In this document: piece after piece, positions 25,230 through 33,818 of the stretch
Numbering within the stretch: the stretch's first letter is position 1
How the letters are laid out: the number at the start of each line of letters is the position of its first letter
DNA from: MedAcidi-G1 sp002294285
GTDB lineage: Bacteria > Actinomycetota > Acidimicrobiia > Acidimicrobiales > MedAcidi-G1
DNA: 56,584 nucleotides
Assembly: GCA_963999645.1 (NCBI GenBank)
Contig: CAXEUY010000012.1
Location: 1 to 56,584 of the forward strand
Direction of reading: 5' to 3'
The notes under the pieces: model-generated
What the model was told of the DNA's origin: nothing
Database searches by the model: none
The model's input: only the letters and a program-made list of their open reading frames with translations
Made by a program: the position numbers and the translations under genes

Positions 25230-27828
25230 TTTCTACTTCTGCAAGTAAAACTTCAACTTCAAATTTTTCCCCTTCGACAAGACTTACATTCTCTGCTTTA
25301 GCAGCAGCGGAAACATCATCTAAAGCCAGACGAAGAAGGTCGAGTCTTTCCGGTGTGTCAATTACCGTACAATTCTTGACTGGTGTTGCTAGCGAGCATT
25401 TTGCTTCAGTTTTTTTCTTGCGAATTTCAGATATTGCTTGTGCAGCCACCACAGTGATTTCTTTTTCTCCGGTAGAACCGGAAAATTCGAGCAATCTTTT
25501 ACTTGAAGGCCATTCTTGTTCGTGCACTGATCCCTCTTTCCACCATGACCAGACTTCTTCGGTAACAAAAGGAAGAAAAGGAGCGAAAAGTTTAAGCAAT
25601 GTTTCTAGTGCCAAACGCAGTGCATGTTGAGCTGAAGCTGATGCTTCTCCCTCTGCGTTATAGGCCCGTACTTTTACAAGTTCTAAATGGTTGTCTGTAA
25701 AATCCCAAAACCAAGACTCGGTTTTCTCCAATGCACGCGCATAGTCGAAATTGTCAAAAGCATCAGTGGTGTCGTTTACCAAAGCAGACAGGCTCGTAAG
25801 CATTGAACAGTCCAATGGGTGGTTTATCAGATTATTGTCTATCGAAAGAGGGGCATCATCAGATCCTGAAAAGCCCAAAACAAATTTGCTTGCATTAAGA
25901 ATTTTAATTGCCAATTTCCTGCCAATTTTCATTTGACCGTCATCAAATGCTGTATCTGTTCCGGGTCTTCCATTTGCGGCCCAGTAACGCACTGCGTCTG
26001 AACCGTATTCCTCTAGTAGACCTATTGGGGTGACTACATTGCCTTTTGATTTGGACATTTTTTTACGGTCAGGATCAAGAACCCATCCGCTTAGCGTGCA
26101 GTTAGCCCAGGGGGCTGAATTAGCTTCAAAGTGTGATCTAACTACAGTTGAGAAAAGCCAAGTTCTTATAATGTCATGAGCTTGAGGACGCATGTCCATT
26201 GGATAGGTCCGTTGAAACAAATCTTCGTCTTCTTCCCAGCCACAAGCAATTTGTGGAGTTAAAGATGAGGTAGCCCAGGTATCCATAACGTCTGGATCTC
26301 CTATAAAACCAAGTGGTTTTCCTCTTTGATCCTCAGAGAATCCTGTTGGTGAATCTGAAGTCGGATCTATTGGAAGTATTTGTTCATTGGGTGTAATTGG
26401 TTCATCCCAAAGAGTTTCACCATTTTCGTTGATTGGATACCACAGCGGTATCGGCACACCAAAAAAACGTTGTCTGCTAATCAACCAGTCGCCGTTAAGT
26501 CCTTCAATCCAGTTAGTAAATCTGGTCTGCATATAGTTTGGGTGCCAGTCCATTTCATCGCCTCTGCCAACGAGTGCATTAGCTAGGTTCTGATCACGAC
26601 CACCATTTCGTATGTACCACTGACGTGATGTGACAATTTCGAGTGGTTTATCACCCTTTTCAAAAAATTTCACTGGGTGTGTAATAGGTTCAGGTTCTCC
26701 AATTAATTCCTCTGTTTCCCTGAGCATCAAAACAATTTCTTCTTGAGCGGAAAAAATTGTTTTTCCAGCTAGACGGCTAAAGGCATTAACGCCTGTTTCA
26801 GTGGAAATGCCATTTGGAGGTTCATTTACAATCCGTCCATCACGGTTGATAATTGCTCGAACTGGTAAGTCCAATTCGCGCCACCAGGTCACATCGGTAG
26901 TATCACCAAAGGTACAAATCATAGCGATTCCGGTACCTTTTTCAGGATCTGCAAGCTCATGTTCACAAATAGGGATCTCCACACCAAACACCGGTGTAGA
27001 CGCGGTAGTACCAAAAAAGTTTTTGTATCGTGAATCGTCTGGGTGGGCTACCAAAGCAACGCAAGCAGGGAGTAGCTCTGGTCGGGTAGTTGCTATATGC
27101 AAATCTTCACCACTATCGGTGTGAAAAACAAGAGTATGGTAAGCACCAGGTCTTTCCCTATCCTCAAGTTCGGCCTGTGCTACCGCAGTGCGGAAAGTTA
27201 CGTCCCATAGGGAAGGAGCTTCTGTTTGGTATGCCTCTCCTCTGTCTAGATTTTTTAAAAAAGCACGTTGAGCTACCCTTTGACATTTTTCGTCAATAGT
27301 TGCGTAAGTTAGATTCCAATCCACTGATAATCCAAGACGACGCCAAAGAGCTTCGAAAGCTTTTTCGTCTTCTGCTGTGAGAATGTGACACAGTTCAATA
27401 AAATTACGTCTACTTATATCGAATTCACCGCGAGCTTTGATTGCCTTTGGGTCGCCGGCATCAGGAGGAGTTTCAAATTCAGGGTCATAAGGAAGTGAAG
27501 GATCACATCTAACTCCGAAAAAGTTTTGAACTCTTCTCTCTGTAGGAAGTCCGTTGTCATCCCATCCCATAGGGTAAAAAACTTCTTTTCCAATCATTCT
27601 TTGGTATCGAGCTATTGCATCGGTATGCGTGTAAGAGAAAACATGACCTACATGCAAAGAGCCAGACACTGTAGGAGGAGGAGTATCGATAGAAAAAACT
27701 TCTTCTCTGGTTTTGTCGCGATCAAAACTATATGTTCCGTCTTTTTCCCACTTATTGCACCACGTATCTTCTATTCCATCTAATGATGGTTTGTTCGGGA
27801 TTTTTGAAGCACGTTTTTTACTAGTCAT
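25222..27828 (-). CDS. valS: Valyl-tRNA synthetase
   Basis: This 868-residue class I synthetase has the HIGH motif as HVGH in TVSGSLHVGHVFSYTHTD (about residues 49-66), the GWDDNGLPTERRVQN section typical of the actinobacterial ValS form, an editing domain in the middle, WATSSLTPQIACGW, and the KMSKS loop KKMSKSKGNVVTP. A C-terminal anticodon domain and a short coiled region (about 800-868) follow. It charges tRNA-Val in the cytoplasm. The form is the main phylogenetic hint in the window. Confidence 0.96.
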   Translation of the reverse strand: MTSKKRASKIPNKPSLDGIEDTWCNKWEKDGTYSFDRDKTREEVFSIDTPPPTVSGSLHVGHVFSYTHTDAIARYQRMIGKEVFYPMGWDDNGLPTERRVQNFFGVRCDPSLPYDPEFETPPDAGDPKAIKARGEFDISRRNFIELCHILTAEDEKAFEALWRRLGLSVDWNLTYATIDEKCQRVAQRAFLKNLDRGEAYQTEAPSLWDVTFRTAVAQAELEDRERPGAYHTLVFHTDSGEDLHIATTRPELLPACVALVAHPDDSRYKNFFGTTASTPVFGVEIPICEHELADPEKGTGIAMICTFGDTTDVTWWRELDLPVRAIINRDGRIVNEPPNGISTETGVNAFSRLAGKTIFSAQEEIVLMLRETEELIGEPEPITHPVKFFEKGDKPLEIVTSRQWYIRNGGRDQNLANALVGRGDEMDWHPNYMQTRFTNWIEGLNGDWLISRQRFFGVPIPLWYPINENGETLWDEPITPNEQILPIDPTSDSPTGFSEDQRGKPLGFIGDPDVMDTWATSSLTPQIACGWEEDEDLFQRTYPMDMRPQAHDIIRTWLFSTVVRSHFEANSAPWANCTLSGWVLDPDRKKMSKSKGNVVTPIGLLEEYGSDAVRYWAANGRPGTDTAFDDGQMKIGRKLAIKILNASKFVLGFSGSDDAPLSIDNNLINHPLDCSMLTSLSALVNDTTDAFDNFDYARALEKTESWFWDFTDNHLELVKVRAYNAEGEASASAQHALRLALETLLKLFAPFLPFVTEEVWSWWKEGSVHEQEWPSSKRLLEFSGSTGEKEITVVAAQAISEIRKKKTEAKCSLATPVKNCTVIDTPERLDLLRLALDDVSAAAKAENVSLVEGEKFEVEVLLAEVEND

Positions 27829-27933
27829 ATATCAACTTGAGACTATCTTCCCTAATTGATTAATAGAGGAATTGTTTACTCTTTCATTTGTAAGGCTATT
27901 GTCAATTGAAGATATTTATTTTGGAGGTAATTA

Positions 27934-29148
27934 ATGGGCGACTTCTCAATGGAGTTGAACGAAGATCAAATACAACTACAGGAGTGGGTACATCAGTTCT
28001 CTGAGGACGTAATTAGGCCTGCAGCCGAAGAGTGGGATGAGCGAGAAGAATTCCCTTTCCCAGTAGTTGAGCAAGCTGCAGAGGTGGGTCTTTATTCTTG
28101 GGAGTTCCTAGCGAATGGGATGATGGGAGATAAGACAGGACTTACTCTTCCCGTTGCTATTGAAGAATTATTTTGGGGAGATGCAGGCATCGGAATGGCC
28201 ATAATGGGTTCTGGGTTGGCCGCTGCGGGAATTGTCGCATCTGGCACTCAAGAGCAGGTTTTAGAGTGGGTGCCACAATGTTATGGGGAAGCAGGGGATC
28301 TTAAAATCGGAGCTTTTTGTGCAAGTGAACCTGACGCAGGATCTGATGTCGGGGGATATCGCACAAGGGCGGTTTATGACGAAGCATCAGATGAGTGGAT
28401 TCTTAATGGAACCAAAGCTTGGATCACTAATGGAGGTTTAGCGGATATCCATGTGGTAGTTGCAGTTGTCGAACCCGAGTTGAAATCTAGAGGGCATGCA
28501 TCTTTCATTGTGCCTCCAAACACTCCAGGCTTAAGTCAGGGACAAAAGTATAAAAAACACGGCATCAGAGCAAGTCATACAGCTGAGGTAGTTTTAGATG
28601 ATGTCCGAATACCAGGTTCTTGTCTATTAGGAAATAAGGAGAAACTTGACGAAAGAATAGCGAGAGTTAAAGAGGGTAAACCAGGAAACGCTCAAGCGGC
28701 AATGCAAACTTTTGAGGCCACACGGCCTGCTGTAGCAGCTCAAGCAATAGGTGTTGCTAGAGCCGCATATGAATACGCCCTTGAATATGCGAAAGAGAGA
28801 GAAGCATTCGGAAGGCCCATAATAATGAACCAAGGCATTTCTTTCATGCTCGCAGATATGGCTACAGAGATAGATGCAGCCAGAATGCTTACTTGGAGAG
28901 CCGCATGGTTGGGAACCCACCAAGGTTTTAAGAATGCTGAGGGTTCAATGGCTAAGTTAAAAGCTGGCAGAGTTGCTACATGGGTTACAGAAAGAGCCAT
29001 ACAGATTCTTGGAGGGTATGGATATGTAAGAGAGTATCCAGTTGAACGCTGGCATCGAGATGCAAAAATTCATGACATTTTTGAAGGAACAGAACAAATT
29101 CAACAATTGGTGATTAGTAGAGCGATATCAGATTTAAGAATCGAGTAG
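27934..29148 (+). CDS. Acyl-CoA dehydrogenase
   Basis: This 404-residue protein has CASEPDAGSDVGG, WILNGTKAWITNGG and the C-terminal FEGTEQIQQLVISRAI, which puts the catalytic Glu at the MCAD position. An insert around residues 230-255 (DERIARVKEGKPGNAQ) is typical of some actinobacterial members. GGAGG lies eight bases before the ATG, among the strongest ribosome sites in the window. It leads a tight plus-strand operon with an SDR, a VOC protein, an AhpD-like protein and kynureninase. It oxidises an acyl-CoA thioester, passing electrons to ETF; the substrate is unknown. Confidence 0.92.
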   Translation: MGDFSMELNEDQIQLQEWVHQFSEDVIRPAAEEWDEREEFPFPVVEQAAEVGLYSWEFLANGMMGDKTGLTLPVAIEELFWGDAGIGMAIMGSGLAAAGIVASGTQEQVLEWVPQCYGEAGDLKIGAFCASEPDAGSDVGGYRTRAVYDEASDEWILNGTKAWITNGGLADIHVVVAVVEPELKSRGHASFIVPPNTPGLSQGQKYKKHGIRASHTAEVVLDDVRIPGSCLLGNKEKLDERIARVKEGKPGNAQAAMQTFEATRPAVAAQAIGVARAAYEYALEYAKEREAFGRPIIMNQGISFMLADMATEIDAARMLTWRAAWLGTHQGFKNAEGSMAKLKAGRVATWVTERAIQILGGYGYVREYPVERWHRDAKIHDIFEGTEQIQQLVISRAISDLRIE

Positions 29149-29150
29149 TC

Positions 29151-29894
29151 ATGGATCTAGGAATTTCTGGTCGCACGGCCTTAGTCACCGGTGCTTCAAG
29201 AGGTCTGGGTTTTTCCAGTGCAAAAGCATTGTCAAAAGCAGGGGTAAAGGTTTGTTTAGTTTCACGTTCAGCAGATCATTTGCTATCTGCAGTCCAAGAA
29301 CTTTCAAGTGATTGCCATAGCATTACTTCTGATCTATCAGACTCTTCGTCTATTCAGATTATGTTAGAACAGGTAGAAAAAGAATTTGGGAAAGTTGACA
29401 TTCTTGTAGCTAATGCCGGCGGTCCACCACCGGGAAATTTTGAAACCACTGCATTAGAAGATTTTTCAGCTGCGCTTCAGTTAAATCTTTTATCGACTGT
29501 TGAAATGTGTAAAGAGTTGATACCTAAAATGGTTAATGAAGGTTGGGGGCGAGTTGTAGCTGTTACCTCAATTGCAGTCAGAGAACCGATGGCTCAGTTG
29601 ATTCTTTCCAATACGGCAAGATCTGGATTGACTAGTTTTTTAAAGACAACAGCAACCGAAGTTGCAAGATCAGGCGTGACAGTTAATTCAATTCAACCAG
29701 GACTTCATGCTACAGAAAGACTTACAGAACTTTATGACGATCTTAAAGGTGTAGCGGACAATGTTCCGACCGGAAAATTAGGAGACCCAGATGATTTTGG
29801 AGATGTTGTAGCATTTCTGTGTTCAGAACAAGCCAAATTCATTACAGGCGCTGCTATTCCAGTTGATGGTGGAGCAGCAAAAGGACTTCAGTGA
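29151..29894 (+). CDS. SDR-like protein with altered catalytic residues
   Basis: This 247-residue Rossmann protein has TGASRGLG and ANAGGPPPG at the cofactor site, but the catalytic YxxxK is replaced: SIAVREP...LILSNTARSGL has Ser and Arg where Tyr and Lys belong. This is the pattern of the FabG-like subgroup with LSNTxRAG sections, whose reaction is uncertain. It starts two bases after the acyl-CoA dehydrogenase stop. The C-terminal GAAIPVDGGAAKGLQ is normal for the fold, so the gene is not degraded. It may use another mechanism or act as a binding protein. Confidence 0.82.
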   Translation: MDLGISGRTALVTGASRGLGFSSAKALSKAGVKVCLVSRSADHLLSAVQELSSDCHSITSDLSDSSSIQIMLEQVEKEFGKVDILVANAGGPPPGNFETTALEDFSAALQLNLLSTVEMCKELIPKMVNEGWGRVVAVTSIAVREPMAQLILSNTARSGLTSFLKTTATEVARSGVTVNSIQPGLHATERLTELYDDLKGVADNVPTGKLGDPDDFGDVVAFLCSEQAKFITGAAIPVDGGAAKGLQ

Positions 29895-29899
29895 TTTAA

Positions 29900-30469
29900 A
29901 TGTCAAAAGAAATTAGAAATAAAGGCTTTCATCATGTTGTTTACGCATGTAAGAACGGTGAAGAAACAAGACATTTTTATGAAGATTTGTTAGGCATGCC
30001 ATTAGTTCACACTGAGGTAAAAAATGCTCCTGATGGATTTTTTCGCCATTTGTTTTTCGACACAGGAGATGGTTCGTGCATAGCTTTTTTTGAGGTTTCA
30101 GGAGTAGGAGAGAGCCCAGACTGGAGTTCAGAAGTTTCTGTTGGTAATGGTCTCCCTGTTTGGGTTAATCATTTAGCATTCGCCTCTGATGAAAACAGAA
30201 CTGAGGCAGTACGTACACGTCTGACAGAAGAGGGCATAGTTCCATTAATGGAAGTAGATCACGGATGGTGCCACTCCCTTTATTACATGGATCCAAATGG
30301 AATAATGATCGAATTCTGTAGAGATACGGGTGAATTTGGAGTTGACCCTGATACCGCTGTAGAGCGTCTAAATTCCACAGAAGACACTGATCATTCGACA
30401 TTTATTAAACCCTTAGACATGGAAGGGTTAAGAGGGTTCAGCCTTTTACCTGAGTCAAAAGAAACATAG
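29900..30469 (+). CDS. VOC-family (glyoxalase/extradiol dioxygenase fold) protein
   Basis: This 189-residue protein has two paired beta-alpha-beta-beta-beta modules. GFHHVVYACKNGEETRHFYEDLLGM opens the first, with a metal-type His; the second has VWVNHLAFASD with another His, and YYMDPNGIMIEFCRD brings the Glu of the metal triad. These are the usual ligands of glyoxalase, epimerase and dioxygenase members. It is the third gene of the acyl-CoA dehydrogenase operon, five bases after the SDR. Its reaction is not identified. Confidence 0.83.
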   Translation: MSKEIRNKGFHHVVYACKNGEETRHFYEDLLGMPLVHTEVKNAPDGFFRHLFFDTGDGSCIAFFEVSGVGESPDWSSEVSVGNGLPVWVNHLAFASDENRTEAVRTRLTEEGIVPLMEVDHGWCHSLYYMDPNGIMIEFCRDTGEFGVDPDTAVERLNSTEDTDHSTFIKPLDMEGLRGFSLLPESKET

Positions 30470-30477
30470 GAATTCGG

Positions 30478-31146
30478 ATGCCACGGATAAAACAGATACC
30501 GCGTTCGGATTTGCACCCAGCAGCTGAAACTATCTTTCAACTAATATTCGGAGACAGAGACCCGACGGTAGAACCCGGTACTGATACCGGAAGTCCAGGA
30601 GATTGGTGGCCAACTTTTGCTTTAGTGCCCGAAATTTTTGACCATGCCGTTGCGGGTTTAGCACTTTATAGGTCACCTCAACGTAAATTGGATCCACAAC
30701 TGCGTGAACTGGGACAAACTCGAGTGGGCTGGGATGTAGGGAGCCGTTTCGTTTTCTCGCAGCACTGCAAGTCATGTAGAACTGTTGGGATAAGTGAGGA
30801 GAAAATTCAAGCGATTCCCAACTGGGAAGAATCAGAATGCTTCAATGAGATCGAAAGAGCAGTTCTCGCATACACAGATTGTTTGGCATTGAACAATGGT
30901 TTGGTTTCCGATGAACTTTTTCAAACAATCTCAAATAGCTTGTCAGATGAAGAAATCCTCGAACTGACATACATAGTAGCTACATACGGGATGCATGGAA
31001 TTATTTCCAGAGCGTTACGTCTTGAATTCGATTCTGATGAGAGTCAACCACTTGAAGAAGTAGATGGTGACCATCAGAGTTTGAGTCAGGAGCATACTGA
31101 AAGACGTATGAAAGAAATACTTGATGAGGAAAAATCTGGTGATTGA
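30478..31146 (+). CDS. AhpD/carboxymuconolactone decarboxylase-like protein
   Basis: This 222-residue helical protein has LRELGQTRVGWDVGSRFVFSQHCKSCRTVGI, which carries a CxxC pair (CKSC) as in AhpD-type members of the CMD family, followed by the family's AVLAYTDCLALNNGLVSDE section. Members act as peroxidase partners or decarboxylases. In catabolic operons such as this one the true role is often unknown. It starts eight bases after the VOC gene and its stop overlaps the probable start of kynureninase. Confidence 0.82.
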   Translation: MPRIKQIPRSDLHPAAETIFQLIFGDRDPTVEPGTDTGSPGDWWPTFALVPEIFDHAVAGLALYRSPQRKLDPQLRELGQTRVGWDVGSRFVFSQHCKSCRTVGISEEKIQAIPNWEESECFNEIERAVLAYTDCLALNNGLVSDELFQTISNSLSDEEILELTYIVATYGMHGIISRALRLEFDSDESQPLEEVDGDHQSLSQEHTERRMKEILDEEKSGD

Positions 31147-32422
31147 ATACGATTCCTCTTCAATCAAAAACCTAATTCAAAAAGATTCAAAAGATCTTGA
31201 CTCCGCTGATGAGTTATCTGGTTTTCGCTCAAAATTTGTTATCGAAGATCCAGACTTGATCTACTTAGATGGCAATTCACTAGGACGACTCCCTATAAAA
31301 ACTTCAGAGTTGGTTAAGGAAATCGTTTCGGAACAATGGGGTGATCGTCTAATCAGATCATGGAATGAAAGATGGCTAGAAGACACGACTCGAATAGGTG
31401 ACAAGATAGGGCTAGTAGTTGGAGCAAAACCAGGCGAAGTCGTAATAGCTGATTCAACATCGGTTTGTTTATATAAGGCTGCAGTTTCAGCACTTCTCTC
31501 AGATCAGAAAAGGTCAGTGATCTTGACAGATGATCAAAATTTTCCATCTGACATTCAAGTTTTAAGAGCTGCAGCTTCCGCGGTTAGCAAAGATCATGAA
31601 GTGGTTTTGATAGAAAGTAACAAAGCAGAAGACCCAGTCGATGTGCTTCTCGAAGCAATTGATGAAACTGTTGCTTTAGTTTCATTAAGTCAGGTTTCTT
31701 ACCGTTCAGGGTGGTGTTGGGATTTATCACTAATTAGTCAAAAAGCACATCAAGTTGGAGCAAAAGTTCTTTGGGATTTATCACATTCAGTAGGTGTTGT
31801 TCCAATTGATTTAAGAAGAGATGGAATTGATTTGGCAGTTGGTTGTACATACAAGTACCTAAATGGGGGTCCTGGGGCACCTGCGTTTATGTATGTTTCA
31901 GAAAATTGCAAAGAGCTCATAAATCCCATAGCAGGTTGGTACGGGAGTGAAGACCCATTTGGATTTGATCCTGACTGTCAACCCGACCGAGATAATCGTA
32001 GGTTTTTGACTGGAACTCCTCCTCTTATTTCGACACTGCTTATAGAGCCGGGTGTTGATTTGGTTATTGAGGCAGGAGTTGAAAGTATTCGTTCTAAGTC
32101 GGTAGCACTTTCTGAAAAGTTTTTATTCAAAGTAAGACAAACACTGCTGACTTTAGGATTCGAGATCGCATCTCCGTTAGATGAAAAGAACCGTGGGTCC
32201 CACGTGTCTCTGTCACATAGTTCAGCATTGGCGATAGGCCAATCACTAATAAATGAGCAGTCAACAATTCCAGATGTTCGACCGCCAGATCTTGTGAGGT
32301 TCGGCTTTGCGCCTTTATATACGACTTTTTCAGAAGTTGAAGAATGTGTTAACAGGATAAAAACTGTTATTGAAGGAGGCGGGGTCAGTCGATGGGAAAA
32401 TTCCAATCCTTTAGTTCCGTAA
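31139..32422 (+). CDS. kynU: Kynureninase
   Basis: This PLP enzyme shows the kynureninase pattern: IYLDGNSLGRLP, RSWNERW, GAKPGEVVIADSTSV, LWDLSHSVGVVPIDL, the PLP-lysine motif GCTYKYLNGGPGAPAF and, near the end, VRPPDLVRFGFAPLYTTF. I take the GTG at 31139 as start (427 residues): GAGGA lies about nine bases upstream and the codon overlaps the upstream stop. ATGs at 31121 and 31124 lie inside the previous gene. It splits kynurenine or 3-hydroxykynurenine to alanine and an anthranilate. No tryptophan dioxygenase, formamidase or kynurenine monooxygenase is near, so its real substrate in this operon is less certain than the family. Confidence 0.9.
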   Translation: MIEYDSSSIKNLIQKDSKDLDSADELSGFRSKFVIEDPDLIYLDGNSLGRLPIKTSELVKEIVSEQWGDRLIRSWNERWLEDTTRIGDKIGLVVGAKPGEVVIADSTSVCLYKAAVSALLSDQKRSVILTDDQNFPSDIQVLRAAASAVSKDHEVVLIESNKAEDPVDVLLEAIDETVALVSLSQVSYRSGWCWDLSLISQKAHQVGAKVLWDLSHSVGVVPIDLRRDGIDLAVGCTYKYLNGGPGAPAFMYVSENCKELINPIAGWYGSEDPFGFDPDCQPDRDNRRFLTGTPPLISTLLIEPGVDLVIEAGVESIRSKSVALSEKFLFKVRQTLLTLGFEIASPLDEKNRGSHVSLSHSSALAIGQSLINEQSTIPDVRPPDLVRFGFAPLYTTFSEVEECVNRIKTVIEGGGVSRWENSNPLVP

Positions 32423-32433
32423 AGAAAAAAGTT

Positions 32434-33645
32434 TTAGCTTTTAATTCCGAAACGTTCTAGACCAAAACAGTCGATAGCATTACCCCTCATCAGCATGTAG
32501 ATTTCATCTTCTGATAGCTTTGCTTCCGTGCAAATTTTTGTTGCAACATCCAATGTATTTGGGAAAGTCGTATCAGCGTGGGGGAAGTCGACTTCAAAAC
32601 AAATCTGGTTCATGCCGATAATATCTCTATTCTTTAATCCAATTTCATCATCGAAAATGCAACCCCAGATGTGGTTTGGTATATAAGAACTAGGCGGATC
32701 TGGAAGATCTATACCAAAACTTGCATCCCCTCTTTCTTCCCAAATCTTGTCCATTCTTTCCACCACATATGGCATCCATCCAACTTGCCCTTCTGCGTAT
32801 GCAATTTTAAGTTTTGGAAATCGAACAAAAATTCCCGAAAGTATGTAGTCACACATAGATCCCATAGCATTTGCAAAAGTAATAGTTGAAGAGACCGAAA
32901 ACGGTGCATCTGGAGAGGTCGACGGCATTTTTGATGAGGATCCTATGTGCATGCAAACCACAGTCTCAGTCTCTTGACATGCAGAGAAAAAAGGATCCCA
33001 AAAATGGTTCTTGTCGTGTATAGATGGTAGGCCTAGGTGATAGGGATTTTCTGAGAAAGCAACAGCAAAAGATCCTTTACTTGCACATCTATGAACTTCT
33101 TCAGCAGCTTCGATTGGATCCCAAAGTGGTATAAGCGTCAGAGGGATTAACCGACCTTTTCCGTTACCTGCACACCATTCGTCGATCATCCAGTCGTTGT
33201 ATGCCTTTACACATAGCAAGGCCAGTTCTTTGTCTTCTCTTTCAAGGAAAGTTTGGCCACAAAACCTTGGCAGAACATTGGGAAAACATATTGAAACATC
33301 AACATGATTTGCATCCATATCAGCAAGCCTTTCTGACTGTATCCAGCTTCCAGGTCTGATTTCGTCAAAAGTAACTGGTTCAACGTCAAGATTTTCGAAA
33401 CCTACAGCAGCTGAAAGCTTAGGAAACGGGTAAATCAAATCGTCATATAGCCACCAGTCACAAGGAGTTCCTTCTTCAACACCTTTTTCATACGAAAAAA
33501 CCCCTCCTTCAAAGTTGAATACAGCAGAATCGCGTTCAACCCTTGGACATCTATCTGCATATTTAGAAGGCAACCGGCTGGTCCAAAGATCTGGAGGTTC
33601 GACTACATGATCATCTACTGAAATTATTCGAGGAATTTTTGTCAC
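32434..33645 (-). CDS. Amidohydrolase-2 (ACMSD-like) family protein
   Basis: This 403-residue protein is a COG2159-type TIM-barrel amidohydrolase, with ISVDDHVVEPPDLW at the first metal strand, CMHIGSSS mid-barrel, FPKLKIAYAEGQVGWMP, and EVDFPHADTTFP with the Asp at the last strand. The first motif has a single His (DDHVV) instead of HxH, as is usual in this actinobacterial branch. ACMSD and related decarboxylases share the fold. It converges on kynureninase with an 11-base gap, which hints at, but does not prove, a link to aromatic or kynurenine catabolism. Confidence 0.83.
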   Translation of the reverse strand: MTKIPRIISVDDHVVEPPDLWTSRLPSKYADRCPRVERDSAVFNFEGGVFSYEKGVEEGTPCDWWLYDDLIYPFPKLSAAVGFENLDVEPVTFDEIRPGSWIQSERLADMDANHVDVSICFPNVLPRFCGQTFLEREDKELALLCVKAYNDWMIDEWCAGNGKGRLIPLTLIPLWDPIEAAEEVHRCASKGSFAVAFSENPYHLGLPSIHDKNHFWDPFFSACQETETVVCMHIGSSSKMPSTSPDAPFSVSSTITFANAMGSMCDYILSGIFVRFPKLKIAYAEGQVGWMPYVVERMDKIWEERGDASFGIDLPDPPSSYIPNHIWGCIFDDEIGLKNRDIIGMNQICFEVDFPHADTTFPNTLDVATKICTEAKLSEDEIYMLMRGNAIDCFGLERFGIKS

Positions 33646-33695
33646 TTAGTCTCCTGATGATAAAACTAGCTTCGACAGTATCGCCGTTTTTGGGT

Positions 33696-33728
33696 TATTT
33701 GTCATTAGATGTAATCATAAGACAAATA
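33696..33728. promoter_or_regulatory. 33-bp imperfect palindrome, candidate operator
   Basis: TATTTGTC at 33696-33703 is matched by its exact reverse complement GACAAATA at 33721-33728, and some inner positions also pair, giving 12 of 16 pairs around 33712. It lies in the 173-base gap between the divergent amidohydrolase and acyl-CoA dehydrogenase starts. No regulator gene adjoins it. The operator role is inference. Confidence 0.4.
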
Positions 33729-33818
33729 GAACTGCCAGAAAAGTGACCTGACGATACGATCAGAATAGGAAAACGCAATTCTTGGGGGAACCCTTTGAAT
33801 AGAGAAGAGTGAGAGAAA

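Noticed and set aside
29151..29894. Pseudogene because catalytic Tyr and Lys are missing
   Set aside because: The frame, cofactor motif and C-terminus are intact and the substitution matches a known divergent SDR subgroup.
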